A DNA stretch of 64,000 nt from positions 20,490,760-20,554,759 of the forward strand of contig NC_136005.1 of the NCBI RefSeq assembly GCF_048128805.1, written 5' to 3'. The notes below the pieces were generated by a model. The model had not been told where the DNA came from. It did not search any database and saw nothing but the letters and a program-made list of their open reading frames with translations. The position numbers and the translations under genes are program-made. Origin of the DNA: Centroberyx gerrardi. Lineage: Eukaryota; Chordata; Actinopteri; Beryciformes; Berycidae. Positions within the stretch are counted from its first letter, which is position 1, and every line of letters starts with the position of its first letter. Of this stretch, positions 1 through 11,939 are shown in pieces.

Positions 1-2587
1 TAAATATTGTTGTCGGGTGTAGGCAAATTCATCAATCTTCATTTCGATTTTTTAAATATAATTTCAGGATGAACATAATTTTTATTATTCAGTTATTTTA
101 TAGGTAAACATTTAATGGCTAAATTTTATGACCATTATCAGGTCAACAGTTTGCTGTTTAGGCTACTCTTTTTATATCAAATCCATAAGGATGCGACGAA
201 ATTAAGCTGAATAGAGTCCTATAGGCCTACGAAAAAAAAAGTACCAGATTTATGACAGGCTTACGCAAACGCCAAGACTTAATAATTTAGAGGCATGTAG
301 CCTGTGGTAAATACACTTGGCCAAATTCCACCTTTCTTTATAAACGAATGATGGGAGCAGTCTGATAGATTTGGGACAGAACTTTTTATTAAACATTATG
401 AAAACAAGATTCTCAACAACATTCCACTTGTATGTTTTCACTTGTTGACACGTTAGGACATGTTCCTTGAATAAATATAGAAATTATATGTACAGATATA
501 CATAAACAGCACTGTGCAGAAGTTTTTTTTTTTCGCCATCTTGCTTAGATCAAATCGATATTTAGGCTATACCTCAGGAGGAAATACCTAAATTTGGGAT
601 TAAATCTAACCAAAAAGTCAAATGAAAACAAAGACAGTTACCCGTGGAAAATGCTGATCACCTAAATTATTACATTAATTGGCAGATGACTCGCAAGAGT
701 TACGTTTGAGATGGGATCATTTTTTGTTCTTTTGTGTTGTATTTTGCTCAGGTAAAAATCGCCCCACTGATCACAAGGTAAAAGAGGTGGGTGATATCTG
801 AATTGATCGGAGCAGCAATACATAAAAAGTTTCACAATGTAGCCTAATGTAATTGAGAACGAATTCACGAATTTATTTGCATCATCGGATTGTTTTTCGG
901 TGGCATTTTGATCAATGTTGTGTTTTAGTTTCAGTCTCTATTCCTGCACAGGTCGCCATCCAACAGGTAGGCTGAGCATCGGATACTTCTGCACAATATT
1001 GCACATATATCTAGGCAGCAGAAAACACACGAACCAGGGATTTCTTGTCGACAGAATAATGCGTTGAGTTCCTCCAAGACAGTAAGCTCTACCATCAGGC
1101 AAAGTTTCCTCTTTTCAACAATCAAGCATCCTCCTATTAGATAGAAGACCTTAAGACATGGGACTGCAGAATAATCCACAGACCCTATAAATTGTTGGCT
1201 ACAGATATTAAAAAGTAAAAAAAGAAAAAGAAAAAAAAAGAAAGAAAATCCATTAACCAAGTTTTTTAATCATCAGGTTGGTGCATAGAGTTTTAGCAGC
1301 GAATGCAGTCCTTGTTTATCTATTAAATCTGGGATTCATCCCATCAAATTTACATCCACATTTTTGAGAGTAACAGATCAAAGGTCCTATCAGTATAAAA
1401 CAAAATGTTTTTCCCAATTTGATCTCTTCTTAGTGCAGTATAGGCTTGCCTTTGACATTACACATGTTCAGTAGGAGGAGGATACCATAGACGATTTGCA
1501 TGCTGTAACATACAAACATTGTATTAAGACATTTTGAATCATCAAGCAACAAAAGCATTTTTAAAAAGAGAGAAGGTAAAATAACACAGTAACTGTTCTC
1601 TACACATATGTACAGGTGGAAATAAATAAAGTCTAAAATCTGGCTCAGTTAATCTCTTTTTGTCGTTTTTCTTTTCTTTAAAACAATAGAAAAAATTGAT
1701 TGAAAATAGCAGTAAAGACGCATCCATTTTTGTAATAGCAGATTGTTTTGCGTTTTGTCTGCAGTCCTTGCACCTCTCGGGGATATGGGAGAAAAATTGT
1801 GGTTTTTGCATACCCAGGCCTTACTGATGGCAGAGGAGGGAAGGGAGGGAAAGGAGAAGCGTTAAAGGAGGAGAGAACCATGGGCCATGCTTTCCATACA
1901 TGTGTAAGGATGTTAGGAGATGACTGGAGGGTCGGGGTTACCATACATGTCCTGCATGCAGGGTTGCAAATAGGGATGGGGGAACTAGACTTGCAATATT
2001 CAAAGGTCTCTTTCTCTGCATCACAGACCGTCTCTCTGTCAAAACAGTCCATTAAGGGCGCTTTCTGGAGCGAAGAGAGGGGGAGTATTGCTTTTTCTGC
2101 TTCTATTTCAGTCCAATCTGATAAAATAAAACAAAATAAAAAACATCATCATTCATCCCCCAGGTGTAAGACAAAAACATCTCTCTGAATTAAGACAGTC
2201 ATGTTAATTGTCAGATTGGTTCAGTAAGACTTCAGTTGCAGATCAGGTTTCCTTGTTGTGTTGCATCAGAGAAAAGTCTTTTGATTTGACTAAGTGATCC
2301 CATGTGTCCAGATCAGAGGTCTTTGTGTGTAGGCTTGCAGAAGTTCAGCCAAAACATCTTTAAGACTTATCATGCGCACAAGGATTACTTATGTGCGCAT
2401 CTAATGCTTATTTGTTTACACATGAAGCATTGTTATTAATGTGTGTTTTAATGTACAACGATAGTCTTTTGTCGAGGGAATAACTGTAAACAAAATACAA
2501 ACGAGAAAAATATAAATAATAGTTAAAAGGAAGTTCGGGGTGGGTTGGGGATATAATTAAGAGTCTATGCTACAAATCATCAGTCTC
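1..2587. other. mafa 3' flank and likely 3' UTR
   Basis: AT-rich DNA without a credible coding frame. The part next to the mafa stop should be its 3' UTR, transcribed leftward. Minus-strand AATAAA signals occur at 872-877 and 385-390, either of which could end the message. Nothing else is recognised here. Confidence 0.4.
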
Positions 2588-3526
2588 TCACATGAAGAAC
2601 TCAGTGTTGGCCTGTTTCCCGTGGTTGCCAGTGGACGGATCTCTTGAGTTCGCGGGTCCACCGGCATTGTAGGTCCGGCTGGCCAGCTTCTCGTACTTCT
2701 CCTTGTAAAGATCCCTCTCCTTGGCGAGGCGAGCCACGTCCTGCTTCAGCTGCTCCACCTGGCTCTGCAGGGTGCACTTCTCGGTCTCCAGCATGTGCCT
2801 CTGCTGCACGCGCTTGTAGCGGCAGGACTGCGCGTAGCCCCGGTTCTTCAAGGTGCGTCTCTTCTGCTTCAAGCGGATCACCTCCTCCTTGCTGAAGCCC
2901 CGCAGCTGCCGGTTCAGTTCCCGCACCGTCATGCTGACCAGCTGCTCGTCCGAGAAGCGGTCCTCCAGGCGGGCGTGGTGGCCGTGGTGGTGGTGGTGGT
3001 GGTGATGGGCCTGGTGGTGGTGGGCCGCCGAGGCCGTGGACAGGTCCTCCCCCACGTACTGCTGCCCGCGGAAGCCCTCGTAGGCCTGGTGATGGTGGTG
3101 ATGGTGGTGTGCGTTACCGATGAGGGCCTCCACGGCGTCCTCCGGGGTCAGGTTGAGCGCCTCGGGGTTGATGTGGTGCTGGTAGCTGGGGATCCAGTAC
3201 AGGTCCTCCAGCTGGGGCTTGCCCGTGGCGCTCTGATTGTTGTTGCCGTTGCTGTTGCTGCTGCCGCCGCTGACCCCGTTGGCGAGGCTCTGGTTCGGCT
3301 GGGCGCCCGGGCTGGGGGCGCAGAAGCTCGGCGAGGAAGGCACGGAGGAGCAGGGTGTGCTGATCGGGGTGGAGGAGAGGGAGCCCGGCGGGAGGCGGTG
3401 GCAGTACCGGTCGGCCTCGGGCGGCTCCTTCTTCACCTCAAACTTCATCAGGTCGAAGTCGTTGACGTACTCGATGGCCAGGGGGCTGTTGGGCAGCTCT
3501 GCGCTCATGGCGAGGTCGGTGGCCAT
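2588..3526 (-). CDS. mafa: MafA, large-Maf bZIP transcription factor (single exon)
   Basis: A nuclear DNA-binding activator of the large Maf family; MafA drives insulin and other beta-cell genes and acts in lens and muscle. The reading frame is 312 residues, intronless as in other large Mafs. The N-terminus ([20 protein letters not shown]) and the following [15 protein letters not shown] stretch match MafA rather than MafB or c-Maf. A Ser/Thr-Pro cluster (about residues 46-65, [17 protein letters not shown]) holds the GSK3-type phosphorylation sites known in the family. Two poly-His tracts occupy the middle. The extended homology region starts near residue 190 ([10 protein letters not shown]), the basic region is about 220-243 ([20 protein letters not shown]), and the leucine zipper runs to about 283. 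The protein ends in EFFM. An upstream in-frame ATG would add 12 residues, but family alignment favours the ATG at 3526. Teleosts may have two mafa copies; which one this is cannot be told here. Confidence 0.95.
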   Translation of the reverse strand: MATDLAMSAELPNSPLAIEYVNDFDLMKFEVKKEPPEADRYCHRLPPGSLSSTPISTPCSSVPSSPSFCAPSPGAQPNQSLANGVSGGSSNSNGNNNQSATGKPQLEDLYWIPSYQHHINPEALNLTPEDAVEALIGNAHHHHHHHQAYEGFRGQQYVGEDLSTASAAHHHQAHHHHHHHHGHHARLEDRFSDEQLVSMTVRELNRQLRGFSKEEVIRLKQKRRTLKNRGYAQSCRYKRVQQRHMLETEKCTLQSQVEQLKQDVARLAKERDLYKEKYEKLASRTYNAGGPANSRDPSTGNHGKQANTEFFM

Positions 3527-4603
3527 GTCAGTCCATGCGACGACTCCCGCCCTCACAGCCAAACCGACAGCGGGCAGCCCTCTCGGATACAGATTGCGAA
3601 GAGGAATAAAAGGCTGTTTGGTGTATATATAGACACACGCACACGCCCGGTGCGTGGGGCTGCTGCAAGGCCGGTCGAGTGGGTGGAGAAACTTATTAGG
3701 GCTGCTAGTCCCAAAAACAACTTCTATATATAGTGGCGTGAATATACGTATGCATGTAAATGAACTTGTACACCTGCCAGTTTGCCTCCGTTTGCTCCTC
3801 TTGTTGACAACTTATCCCAGGTCAAATGCACGCTTTAATACCAGGAGCCCCCGGGGCCGGCTGAAACTCGAGCCTGGTGAATTTGGAGACACCGACCTGT
3901 CTTGTCCTCGCTTCACCTCTGCGGTCCCCTCGCCTCGCCTCCCTGTGATTTACTGTCCTTGGGTTGCTTGATCAAGTAGGATGAAAGATTCGCTCGCTTC
4001 GTCTCCTCCGCCAGCCGTGCCGTTATAAATATTTTCCAAGTAGCTATCCTTCTTCGCTTCCACTGTTTACAACTTGATCATGAAGTCCCAGTGTGCAGGC
4101 TGAAGTCACTGCAGCGTTGCACGCACAGCAGCGGATTAAAACTTTCCCACACAGTGAGATCAAGACAGTGTATCACAGTCACAGGACGCTGGGCAGGCGT
4201 GCGTAAAGATGTGCCAAAAGTCCCACTTTTTAAACACGGAATCCAAAATGGAATGGCACGAAAAAAAAAGTTGTCAAAGTTCATATAAATAAGATGACTT
4301 GGAAGTTAAATGGATACTTCCTTTAGCTGGAGGGACTGGATAGTATGGTCCCGTGTTGGAGTGGTCAGTCCAGATATTATTTTCATTCAAGCAGCAGTTT
4401 ACTTACGGCTTCGGTCCCCAAGGTCCTCTCCCCCCTCACCCGGGGCGCGTTGTTGACTTTACGTGTTGTGTGTATATAATTATGCAAGAGGTGATAAATT
4501 CCAGTTGGATTTCTCGCTAATGGGCCAGAAAGGTTGCAGTTTTCTGAAAGCTCTGCGGTGCAACCACGCAGTGTCACTGAGGCGCTGGGTATGGCAATCT
4601 GCA

Positions 4604-4658
4604 CTTATAAAGACAGCGTGGCCCCCGACCCTCCCACCTAGAGGTGTGACGGGCCAAT
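4604..4658 (-). promoter_or_regulatory. Candidate mafa core promoter (TATA plus inverted CCAAT)
   Basis: Read on the minus strand, an ATTGG (inverted CCAAT, 4654-4658) is followed about 45 bases later by CTTTATAAG (4604-4612). This is the usual order and spacing for a vertebrate promoter firing leftward towards mafa, with a start near 4575 and a 5' UTR of about 1 kb. GC-rich sequence and an imperfect 10-base repeat (GAGCAGAGCC-like, 4731-4768) lie just upstream. The alternatives are the TATA-like CTATATATAG at 3724-3733 and TATATATA at 3624-3631, which would give much shorter 5' UTRs. No transcript data are available to choose between them. Confidence 0.4.
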
Positions 4659-4730
4659 GGGAGGAGATGACAGCGGCGGATTTGCATTCTCCTATAGCAG
4701 CCTCTCCCCGGGCCAGTCGGCAGCTGTCGG

Positions 4731-4768
4731 GGCCGAGCAGAGCCGAGCGGAGCCGAGCAGAGCCGAAG
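4731..4768. repeat. Imperfect 10-bp GC-rich tandem repeat
   Basis: Three to four units of the form GAGC(A/G)GAGCC follow one another just upstream of the candidate mafa promoter. This is a short GC-rich minisatellite-like tract; whether it binds anything is unknown. Confidence 0.6.
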
Positions 4769-4769
4769 G

Positions 4770-7700
4770 CGCGCCGGGAGAACAGGTGCAGCATATCCCC
4801 CCCTCTAGTGACGGAGCAGATGCAATTGCACGGACGTAAGATGATCGCCCCGTTAGTTTCTCAGAGAAAAATGTTTACTCGGAATTGGGTAAACTTTTCC
4901 TCACGGTTTCAAAACCACGTTATGCAGGTCTACGTTATGTAATGGGGCTGTCCTCAGTTGCACTATTTTTTGATTTACCTTCAACGGAAAATCGTTACAG
5001 TGAGTTTGTAGTCACTACACGTTATTGTACTGTATGCCTTTTTTTAAAATTTCCTAACACTATATTTGTATAGGGACTAAAAGTGCGTCTGTGGTAGCCT
5101 ACTCAATGGTGAGTTTTTAGTGACCTTATCATACTTTTTTTTTTTTTTTTTCATCTTCCACGGTATCATTATAATATTCATAAAGTGACTTACAGTTTTG
5201 CTGTGATATTTGTATAGTATATTCTAAAAATGTATTTTAGGTTTCCTTAAGGGGAACTTCATAATTTAGCCATTCACAATAAAATGTAAGCTAAAATACA
5301 AGCTATAGATTGTATTAGATGTTGCCCAAGTTATGAGACCTATCACTTAAATCAAATTTTCACCTGTGACCCCTCAAAAACAGGTATCGTGGTTCGTTTT
5401 GGAGTCGTGCAGACAATTAAATATAGACCTACTACTATGACAAAGAAGGTACATGCTGTAAACATCTTATACAACTTATAGCCTATGGGAGAAAAGCTAT
5501 ATGGCAGGAAAATCAAGAAGATTTTTTTTGTTCCTTTACACAATAACCTATTTGGCTATATCAAAAATGACTTATCTTACTCGGCAAATGGGTTTGCTTT
5601 TGAATTTCAGGGTGGCTCTGACACCTATTGGCCTCCCAAACCACGACTCTATCAATCAGTGATTGATTTAAGGCCACGCGCCCCTCTGCCAAAAAATCAA
5701 TCCGCATTTCCGTGGGGCTATAAGGCCGCACGATGGGTGCGTGCGGGTTAATTATGATTGGCTATTCCTTGCGGTGGTCTACGGGGTTTTCATTCGCAAT
5801 TAACCACAAATTGCATCCCGACTCATCTCCGCGGATCGACGTATAATTAAGCCCCGCGCGCTACGTGCGCCTCCATTCTGGACACACACGTCTTTTTCTG
5901 GTGAGGCATGCCGGGTAAAGCAAATCAAAGCGGAAGGTTGAGCAGGATGTCGATACCAGTGATAAGCATCTTGGGACCAGGACTTAACGCGGGATGGATA
6001 CCAGGACTCAGCTGCACCTGACCCATTTAGCCTTTTAAGCAGCGACTGCACTTGGGGCCCCTAGTGTCCCATCAAACGAACAAATGATATCTGTGAGATA
6101 TGTCGGTGAAATAGTGCCTATCTCCATGAAAAACAGGTGGCAGTAAGTTTAACTTGGTCAGATGTGAACAGCAAAACCTTGCACAGCGCTGAGCTTAACT
6201 TCCAGTCCGAGCTGTCCATGAAATACGCGCCCTCCCTGGCTCAAATCTGCTGGCGAGGATGAAAAGAAGAGTATGAGATGAGGGGACGGAAATCATATCA
6301 AGGTATTTTAAGTTTAGGTGCGCTAAGTCATTAGGAGGGGGTTTTTATCAAATAAGCAGGAGCAGGCCCGCAAACGCCAAGCTAAGCAGTATGCATTGAA
6401 ATGCCACATTTAAGAAGATCTGCTGTGGTCCATTCATTGTCAGGGAAAGGGGAGTGTCTGTGGCCGAGGGCTTGAGACATAAATTTTTGAAGTCAGGGTT
6501 TTCATTGTGCTTTTGCATATTGGGAGTTCGCTGCTGGTGCAGTTCTACCGATTTAAGCAAAATGGACATCAGCAAGGCGGAGATCGACAGCGGGCTTTGA
6601 GCCGGGCACAAGGCGAGCTTTGAGCCAAGGTAGCCCCATCCAAACCAAAGCCCCACTGTGGCTCTAGGAGGTGGCTGAAGGTTATCTGAGACCTGGAGGT
6701 TTTGTAACTGCCGTTAAGTCACTAATGCCGCTCTGGAGGAATCAGCTTTAATTGTACAGGGATATGACACGCACGCATGTGCACACACAGTGAAGTTAAC
6801 AGCTAGGCTTACCTTGGAAATCAGGAATTTCACCACATGTAGTAGGCCTTGCTTACATCCAAATCATGTTTGTCCATCTGTATGAGAAAGTTCTTTGTTC
6901 AAAAAGCAGCATCAAACATGCCAACGCTGAATCTGGACTATAAGGGGTTGGGACTTAGGAAAACTAATGAATTACTCTTCACAGAAAAAATGTGATCTTT
7001 ATTGATGGAGGAGGCCATGTGCATATAATTAGTTTGTGTTCATTTAGGAAGAGAATATTGGATACATGCATGTGCCCACAGACAGACACACACACACACA
7101 CACACGGACACACACAAACCAGTTCTTATCAAGTCACACACACACACACACACACGCACAGTGAAGAATCACAGTTGACCTTTCTTTTTGTCTCTCCGAG
7201 TCTCCATGGACAGATGATTTCTCTCCCTCCGTCTTCTCTCCGTCTCGTGCGCTTTTACTAAAAATTGAAATATTGATCTTAATTAGAGTTTGCCGAGCTC
7301 AGCAGCTCGCGTTGAGGGTTTTAGACAAGAGGCAGCAGACATCTGTCTAAGGCACTTACGTCTTCAGCGCAGGAGAGAAGGAACGTGGGTGAGGAGGAGG
7401 GAAAAAAAAGTGTGGTGAGAAGAGAAGAGTGATAGCTCCCTGTCTCCTACCTTTTCTGAGAAACATGTCTAGCTCTCCATCTCTCTCGCTGCTGTCAATA
7501 GATCTCGGAGAGAAGCAAGTTGAATAGTTACACACATGCACGCCAACCCACGCCCACACACACACACACCTCTCCCCATCCACTGAATCCTGCCACACTA
7601 TACTCAACATGGTTTCAGTGGGCAGTATGTGCCAATCACTTCTGTGTACCAATGTTAAGTTGTGCATGGATGATCATCAACCGATTGATCTCTCTCCTCT

Positions 7701-8324
7701 GTTTGAGATCTGCTGCCCTCGGATACACACAAACAACCATTTATAGGTGTGGAAACACACACACACACACACGCACACACATACAGGCACCCACACACAG
7801 AAACACAGTGTTGTCTCTTTCATCTGCTGGGGGTCCTTATCTTGTTAACACGGTGGCAGGTCTGTCAGTGTATGTGTGTGTGTGTGTGTGTGTGTGTACA
7901 TGTGAGCTCCTAGCTGTGTATTAATGTGTCGTGTTGCTGTGAGCACCGCTGAGTGAACACGCTCCCCAGGGTGTCGCGCTGCTCGTTTGTCACCGTGACG
8001 ACGCCTCGGTTAAATAGCGTATTAATGGTCTAAATATCGGGGGCCACACTCGCACCCCACACACACAAACACACACACACAGTGTATTAATAGTTGTATT
8101 ATCGCGGGGTCTATGCTCTGCAAAGTAATGGATGGATTACACAACCCAACATCCTCTCTGTGCCACTCTCCATTGCCACACACACTAATTACATTACACA
8201 CAGATGGAGACGGTGAGAAATCAAGGGAGGGAAATCAAGACAAAGGGAAGACAGGGGAAGAGGGGAGAGGGGCGGAGGTGATAGTTTAAACACCTCTGCC
8301 TCAGAGCACAAGGGAAGCAAACAC

Positions 8325-8362
<38 letters not shown>

Positions 8363-8639
8363 ACATACGGCTTGGTGAGGCTGATGTCACTGTGCGCTCA
8401 TGTGTCTCGACTCCAAGACTAAAACCAAGGGGCACTGCTGGTCCTGTCACCACCTTACAGACGAAAGAGGAAGGAGTCCGTCTCTAGGGACTCCAACACG
8501 CACGCATACGACGATACACCGCACCAAAACAGGAACACACTCATAGCCTATAAACACTCTAGCACCACTGAACCCGTCCCCTTTACTCGTCTGAAGGGCC
8601 AAAAAGAGTCCGCGAAATAACACGTGCACGGTAACAGTT
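4770..8639. other. Intergenic region between mafa and zc3h3
   Basis: No gene is recognised. The left part (about 4.8-6.7 kb) is non-repetitive and contains GC-rich patches with TATA/CCAAT-like words (for example around 5690-5900). The right part is rich in CA microsatellites (7086-7106, 7138-7156, 7737-7772, 7871-7898, 8323-8357). The open frames here are short and mostly Thr-His repeats made by CA tracts. Confidence 0.6.
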
Positions 8640-8644
8640 AATGT

Positions 8645-8911
8645 TTTATTTGCCTTATTAAAATTTACAAAACATGTACTGATAAAAGCTGCATTGTAAA
8701 CGTCCAAGCAGATATGTAAAACAGCTTTATAGACATAGAAGAGATACCTTCGGGCCCTGAGTTAAATAATTCAGAGGGAAGGGACAGAGATGTCTGTCAG
8801 GATGAACTCAGCACTCAGAAATGAGAGATCGATCTCTCTGGTGCTCCAGAAGTGTCCAGGTGCCTCTGGTACCTCCAGCTTTTTAGCCTCCAGGTGTTGG
8901 ACTTTGTAGTT
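8645..8911 (-). other. zc3h3: zc3h3 3' UTR with polyadenylation signal
   Basis: Downstream of the stop on the minus strand, the first canonical AATAAA lies at 8645-8650, about 260 bases after the stop. The message probably ends near 8625-8635. Confidence 0.6.
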
Positions 8912-8943
8912 CTAAAGCCGAGGCTTGATCTGCAGTTTTTTCT
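8912..8943 (-). CDS. zc3h3: zc3h3 terminal coding exon 11 (tiny)
   Basis: Only 32 coding bases. After acceptor CCTCTACAG, AG joins the final G of exon 10 to give Glu, then KKLQIKPRL and TAG (8912-8914). The mammalian protein also ends in a Lys-Pro-Leu-x-Ile-Lys-Pro-Arg-Leu-like tail, so this short exon is supported by homology, splice site and phase together. Confidence 0.85.
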
Positions 8944-9459
8944 CTGTAGAGGACACACAGGAAAAGCAATAGATTAAAACGAAAGAGAAGCGTGGTGGCA
9001 GAAATAAAACGACAGAAATGGCGAGGCAGCTAGCAGGGCTGTTTTAACATGACAAGGTGCGTGTGTGTGTGTGTGTGTGTGAGGGCGTTCGCTCATGTGT
9101 AACTGACTCTGATCTATGTTGAAACATTTGAATCTGGATCCCTGTCCTGTTGAAATGCTGAGTGATGGCACCTCAGCTGATGAGTAAATGAGGAAGTGAA
9201 TGGGACAACAGGGATGGATGGAAGTGTGTGTGTGAGTGTGTGTGTGTGTGTGTGTGTGAGGTCGCACTCTGGCAGTGATACATTGCGTCTGAGCTAATTT
9301 ATGCAAAGTGAAGAGGAGCTTGTTTGGCTGTGTTCCACCCTTAATGAGGCACTGGGGTGTGGAGTGTGTTAGGGGGAACCAAGCTATCATTAGTAATACT
9401 TAAGTGCACAAAGCAACTGGACAAAGTGGGTGAAGGGATTAGGGAATGACCACTGGTTC

Positions 9460-9502
<43 letters not shown>

Positions 9503-9696
9503 GGGTATACATGTGTATGTTTGTGGATGTGTTGCCCAGGGGATGGCGGTTGCTGCTGGGCACCAAAGTGACGAGTGGGTTTCTGGAAGTTAGCTACGCA
9601 TGTATACACACAGCCTTCCATACATACTCACATAAACTGTACATACAATATGCGCGCGCACACGCACACACACACACACAAACACAGACACTAAAA

Positions 9697-9739
<43 letters not shown>

Positions 9740-10952
9740 CTAAAAACATATACACACACACAAATGCATAGACAAAAAACATACAAAAGCACACACAGAA
9801 CTTCAAAGATACAAACAAACACATCTACTGCCTCAGACGCATTAGGAATTTGGGCTGTGTGTCTGTGTGTGTGTGTTGGGGAAGCAGGGGAGGTGGGGTC
9901 AGGTCAAAGGTCCTGCTTGTTTCCAAGCAGGCGAGACTAAATATAAAACCTAACGAAGGAGGGATTACAAAAGAATGAGAATGAAAATAAAGAGTGAGAA
10001 GCAAACTTATAGTGAGCTGTGTTTCTGTAGATGGTGCAATGTATCAGCTGTGTACAGTTACAGCAACTGAGCAGTTATCAACACTAAATTACAAATTGAT
10101 TTCTTTTTGACTGTTAATCACTATATAATGTCTTGTTTAAAACGAGGCAATATTAGTTGAAACGGGAATGTAACATGACATGAAAAAGAAAAATGAAGGA
10201 AAAGGGTTCAAATCAGAACGTTGTTAGGTGACACAGTATATGGTAAGGTAGGTTGAAGGTGGGTGTTGCAGTGTAAGGGATTAAATGTTGTGTCGCAGTG
10301 CCAGGCAGCATAAGTGTGTGTGTGTGTGTGCATGTGTGTGTGTGTCCAGCAGGCAGGGGCAGGTGGGCAGTCGGGCCCGATGGGAGGGGGAGGAGGAAGG
10401 CAGCCACTCGCCTAATCCTCTATCTGTCAAGTCTGTCAACAGAAAGCTCAGCTGTGCCTCCCTCTAGCCCAAAACCTAAATATTATTACCTCTGTCCCCT
10501 AAGCATTATTGCACCTCCTCTAAGCATTATCACAAATGCTCTACAGCCCGGCTCCAATCATCATTATCTGCCCCCAGCTCAGACACCTATATAGAAACCC
10601 TCAATCCCCCTCTCTTGAACTGAGGAATTATCCCATGGCATTCACCACCTTCAAAAAGCATGGTCCCCTCCCCTAAACCTGTCTTGTCAATATGTGTTGG
10701 ATAGTCAGCAATTCTACACCAACTAAAGCATAATTAGTCCTCTGAAGTGGGGAAATATACCTCAAAAGCTAATTTAGATATCTCACCTTCAGCAGGATGG
10801 TCTCAGATTGGTTCTCACCCTGCTTTCTTTGTCTGTTGGCCATTGGTCTTTTTAGGTCTTTTCATGTCAGTTGTTTTGTGTATGCTGGTGGCTGCCCTCT
10901 GGTTTGTTGGGCCATGTATTATCTAGGCTAGACCGTTCATGGGAGTTGTTAC
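8944..10952 (-). other. zc3h3 intron 10
   Basis: No gene inside. Dense CA/GT microsatellites occur at 9060-9081, 9225-9258, 9461-9500, 9654-9735 and 10313-10345. These generate several meaningless Cys-Val or Thr-His frames. Confidence 0.7.
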
Positions 10953-11122
10953 CTTTAACCTGCGAGGTCTCGGCTGGCAGCGTGTCCGGAGCCTCTGCCT
11001 CCTCCGGGGAGCTGGAGAGGGAGATGAAGGACGGCAGCTTCAGAGGACCCGAGGTAGGTGTCCCCGGATCTGCCTGAGAGCCCTGAGCCTGCTCTGGTGG
11101 CATGATGACAGACAGGCGGGGC
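10953..11122 (-). CDS. zc3h3: zc3h3 coding exon 10
   Basis: Residues 849-905, with the family motif KLPSFISLSSSP. Acceptor TTCTCCCAG; the donor AAAG/GTAACA lies after ETSQVK. The frame stays open to a stop at 10867, but the next exon restores the family C-terminus in the right phase, so I end the exon at 10953. Confidence 0.85.
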
Positions 11123-11612
11123 CTGGGAGAAGGACATGAACAGGAGCAGCCATGACTAAACACAAATGACGTTTTATCAGTGAAATGGAACTAGATATGT
11201 GGCATTCATCACATGCCACATCCAACTGTGTCTCATTAATATATAACTGTAAATTAGTTTTTGTAAATTCAGTTTTTTTTAAGTGATTGTTGCTATGACA
11301 AAAAGTAGCCTGAACTATCAGATTCGTGGTTTCATTCTGTTTAAGAATTCAAGAGTTTTTGGGGCTCAATTTCCTGCAAAATAGAAGAAAACACTTCCAG
11401 TAGACTGGGAGGTTACACATCATAAGCAGCGGAACATGTGAAATATGCAGACAGAGAGCAGCTCACAGGAGCTATAAAATGCTGTGCTTGTGATTTGTAT
11501 CGCCATTTATTTAACAGTGACATTCAAACAAAAAAAATCCAACAAGGGTTATCATAAAAAATATCTCTGTACAGCTTGTATGCTGCTGCATTACATGATC
11601 TTCTGCTCTGAC

Positions 11613-11788
11613 CTCTTGGTGGAGTCCTTGGTGCGGCCTCTCTTGGCTGGGGAGGGGGAGGTGGAGGTGGAGGTGGTGGGGGCGCTTCGTTTGGCTCTTT
11701 GGCGGTGCTGCAGCTTACAGCGGGCACCCTGGGGGCAGGAGCCGGTCCTGGAGAACTCTGGACACACCAGCGTGTGTTTCTTCTTACA
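11613..11788 (-). CDS. zc3h3: zc3h3 coding exon 9 (end of finger 4, finger 5)
   Basis: Residues 791-848. CKKKH completes finger 4, and finger 5 is C-x8-C-x5-C-x3-H (CPEFSRTGSCPQGARCKLQH). A basic, Ser/Thr-rich tail follows (RQRAKRSAPTTSTS...). Acceptor AACCACCAG, donor AAGAG/GTCAGA. Reading through this donor would reach a stop soon after, so splicing is needed to give the family C-terminus. Confidence 0.92.
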
Positions 11789-11939
11789 CTGGTGGTTAGA
11801 GACAATAAAAACACACCCAGAGGTTCATAGCATGCATGAAGAAAGTATGCAAATCTGAGAACAGGATTGAGGATCTGAGGACACAAAGTATGTTTCAGCT
11901 TTAAAAGGTCTGACAAACACCATGTAAGCAACAAAAATC

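Noticed and set aside
2795..3733. Plus-strand 312-codon frame opposite mafa
   Set aside because: It is the antisense shadow of the GC-rich mafa coding exon, with a poly-Val run opposite the His codons and no recognisable domain.
6348..6656. Minus-strand 102-codon frame with a hydrophobic C-terminus
   Set aside because: A single hydrophobic stretch is not enough evidence; no homology or promoter/polyadenylation context is recognised.
10867..10952. Extension of zc3h3 exon 10 to the stop at 10867
   Set aside because: The added residues have no family similarity, while splicing at 10952/10953 to 8943 restores the conserved C-terminal tail in phase.
11524..11934. Minus-strand 136-codon frame rich in Pro
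   Set aside because: Wrong frame over zc3h3 exon 9; the correct frame gives CCCH finger 5.
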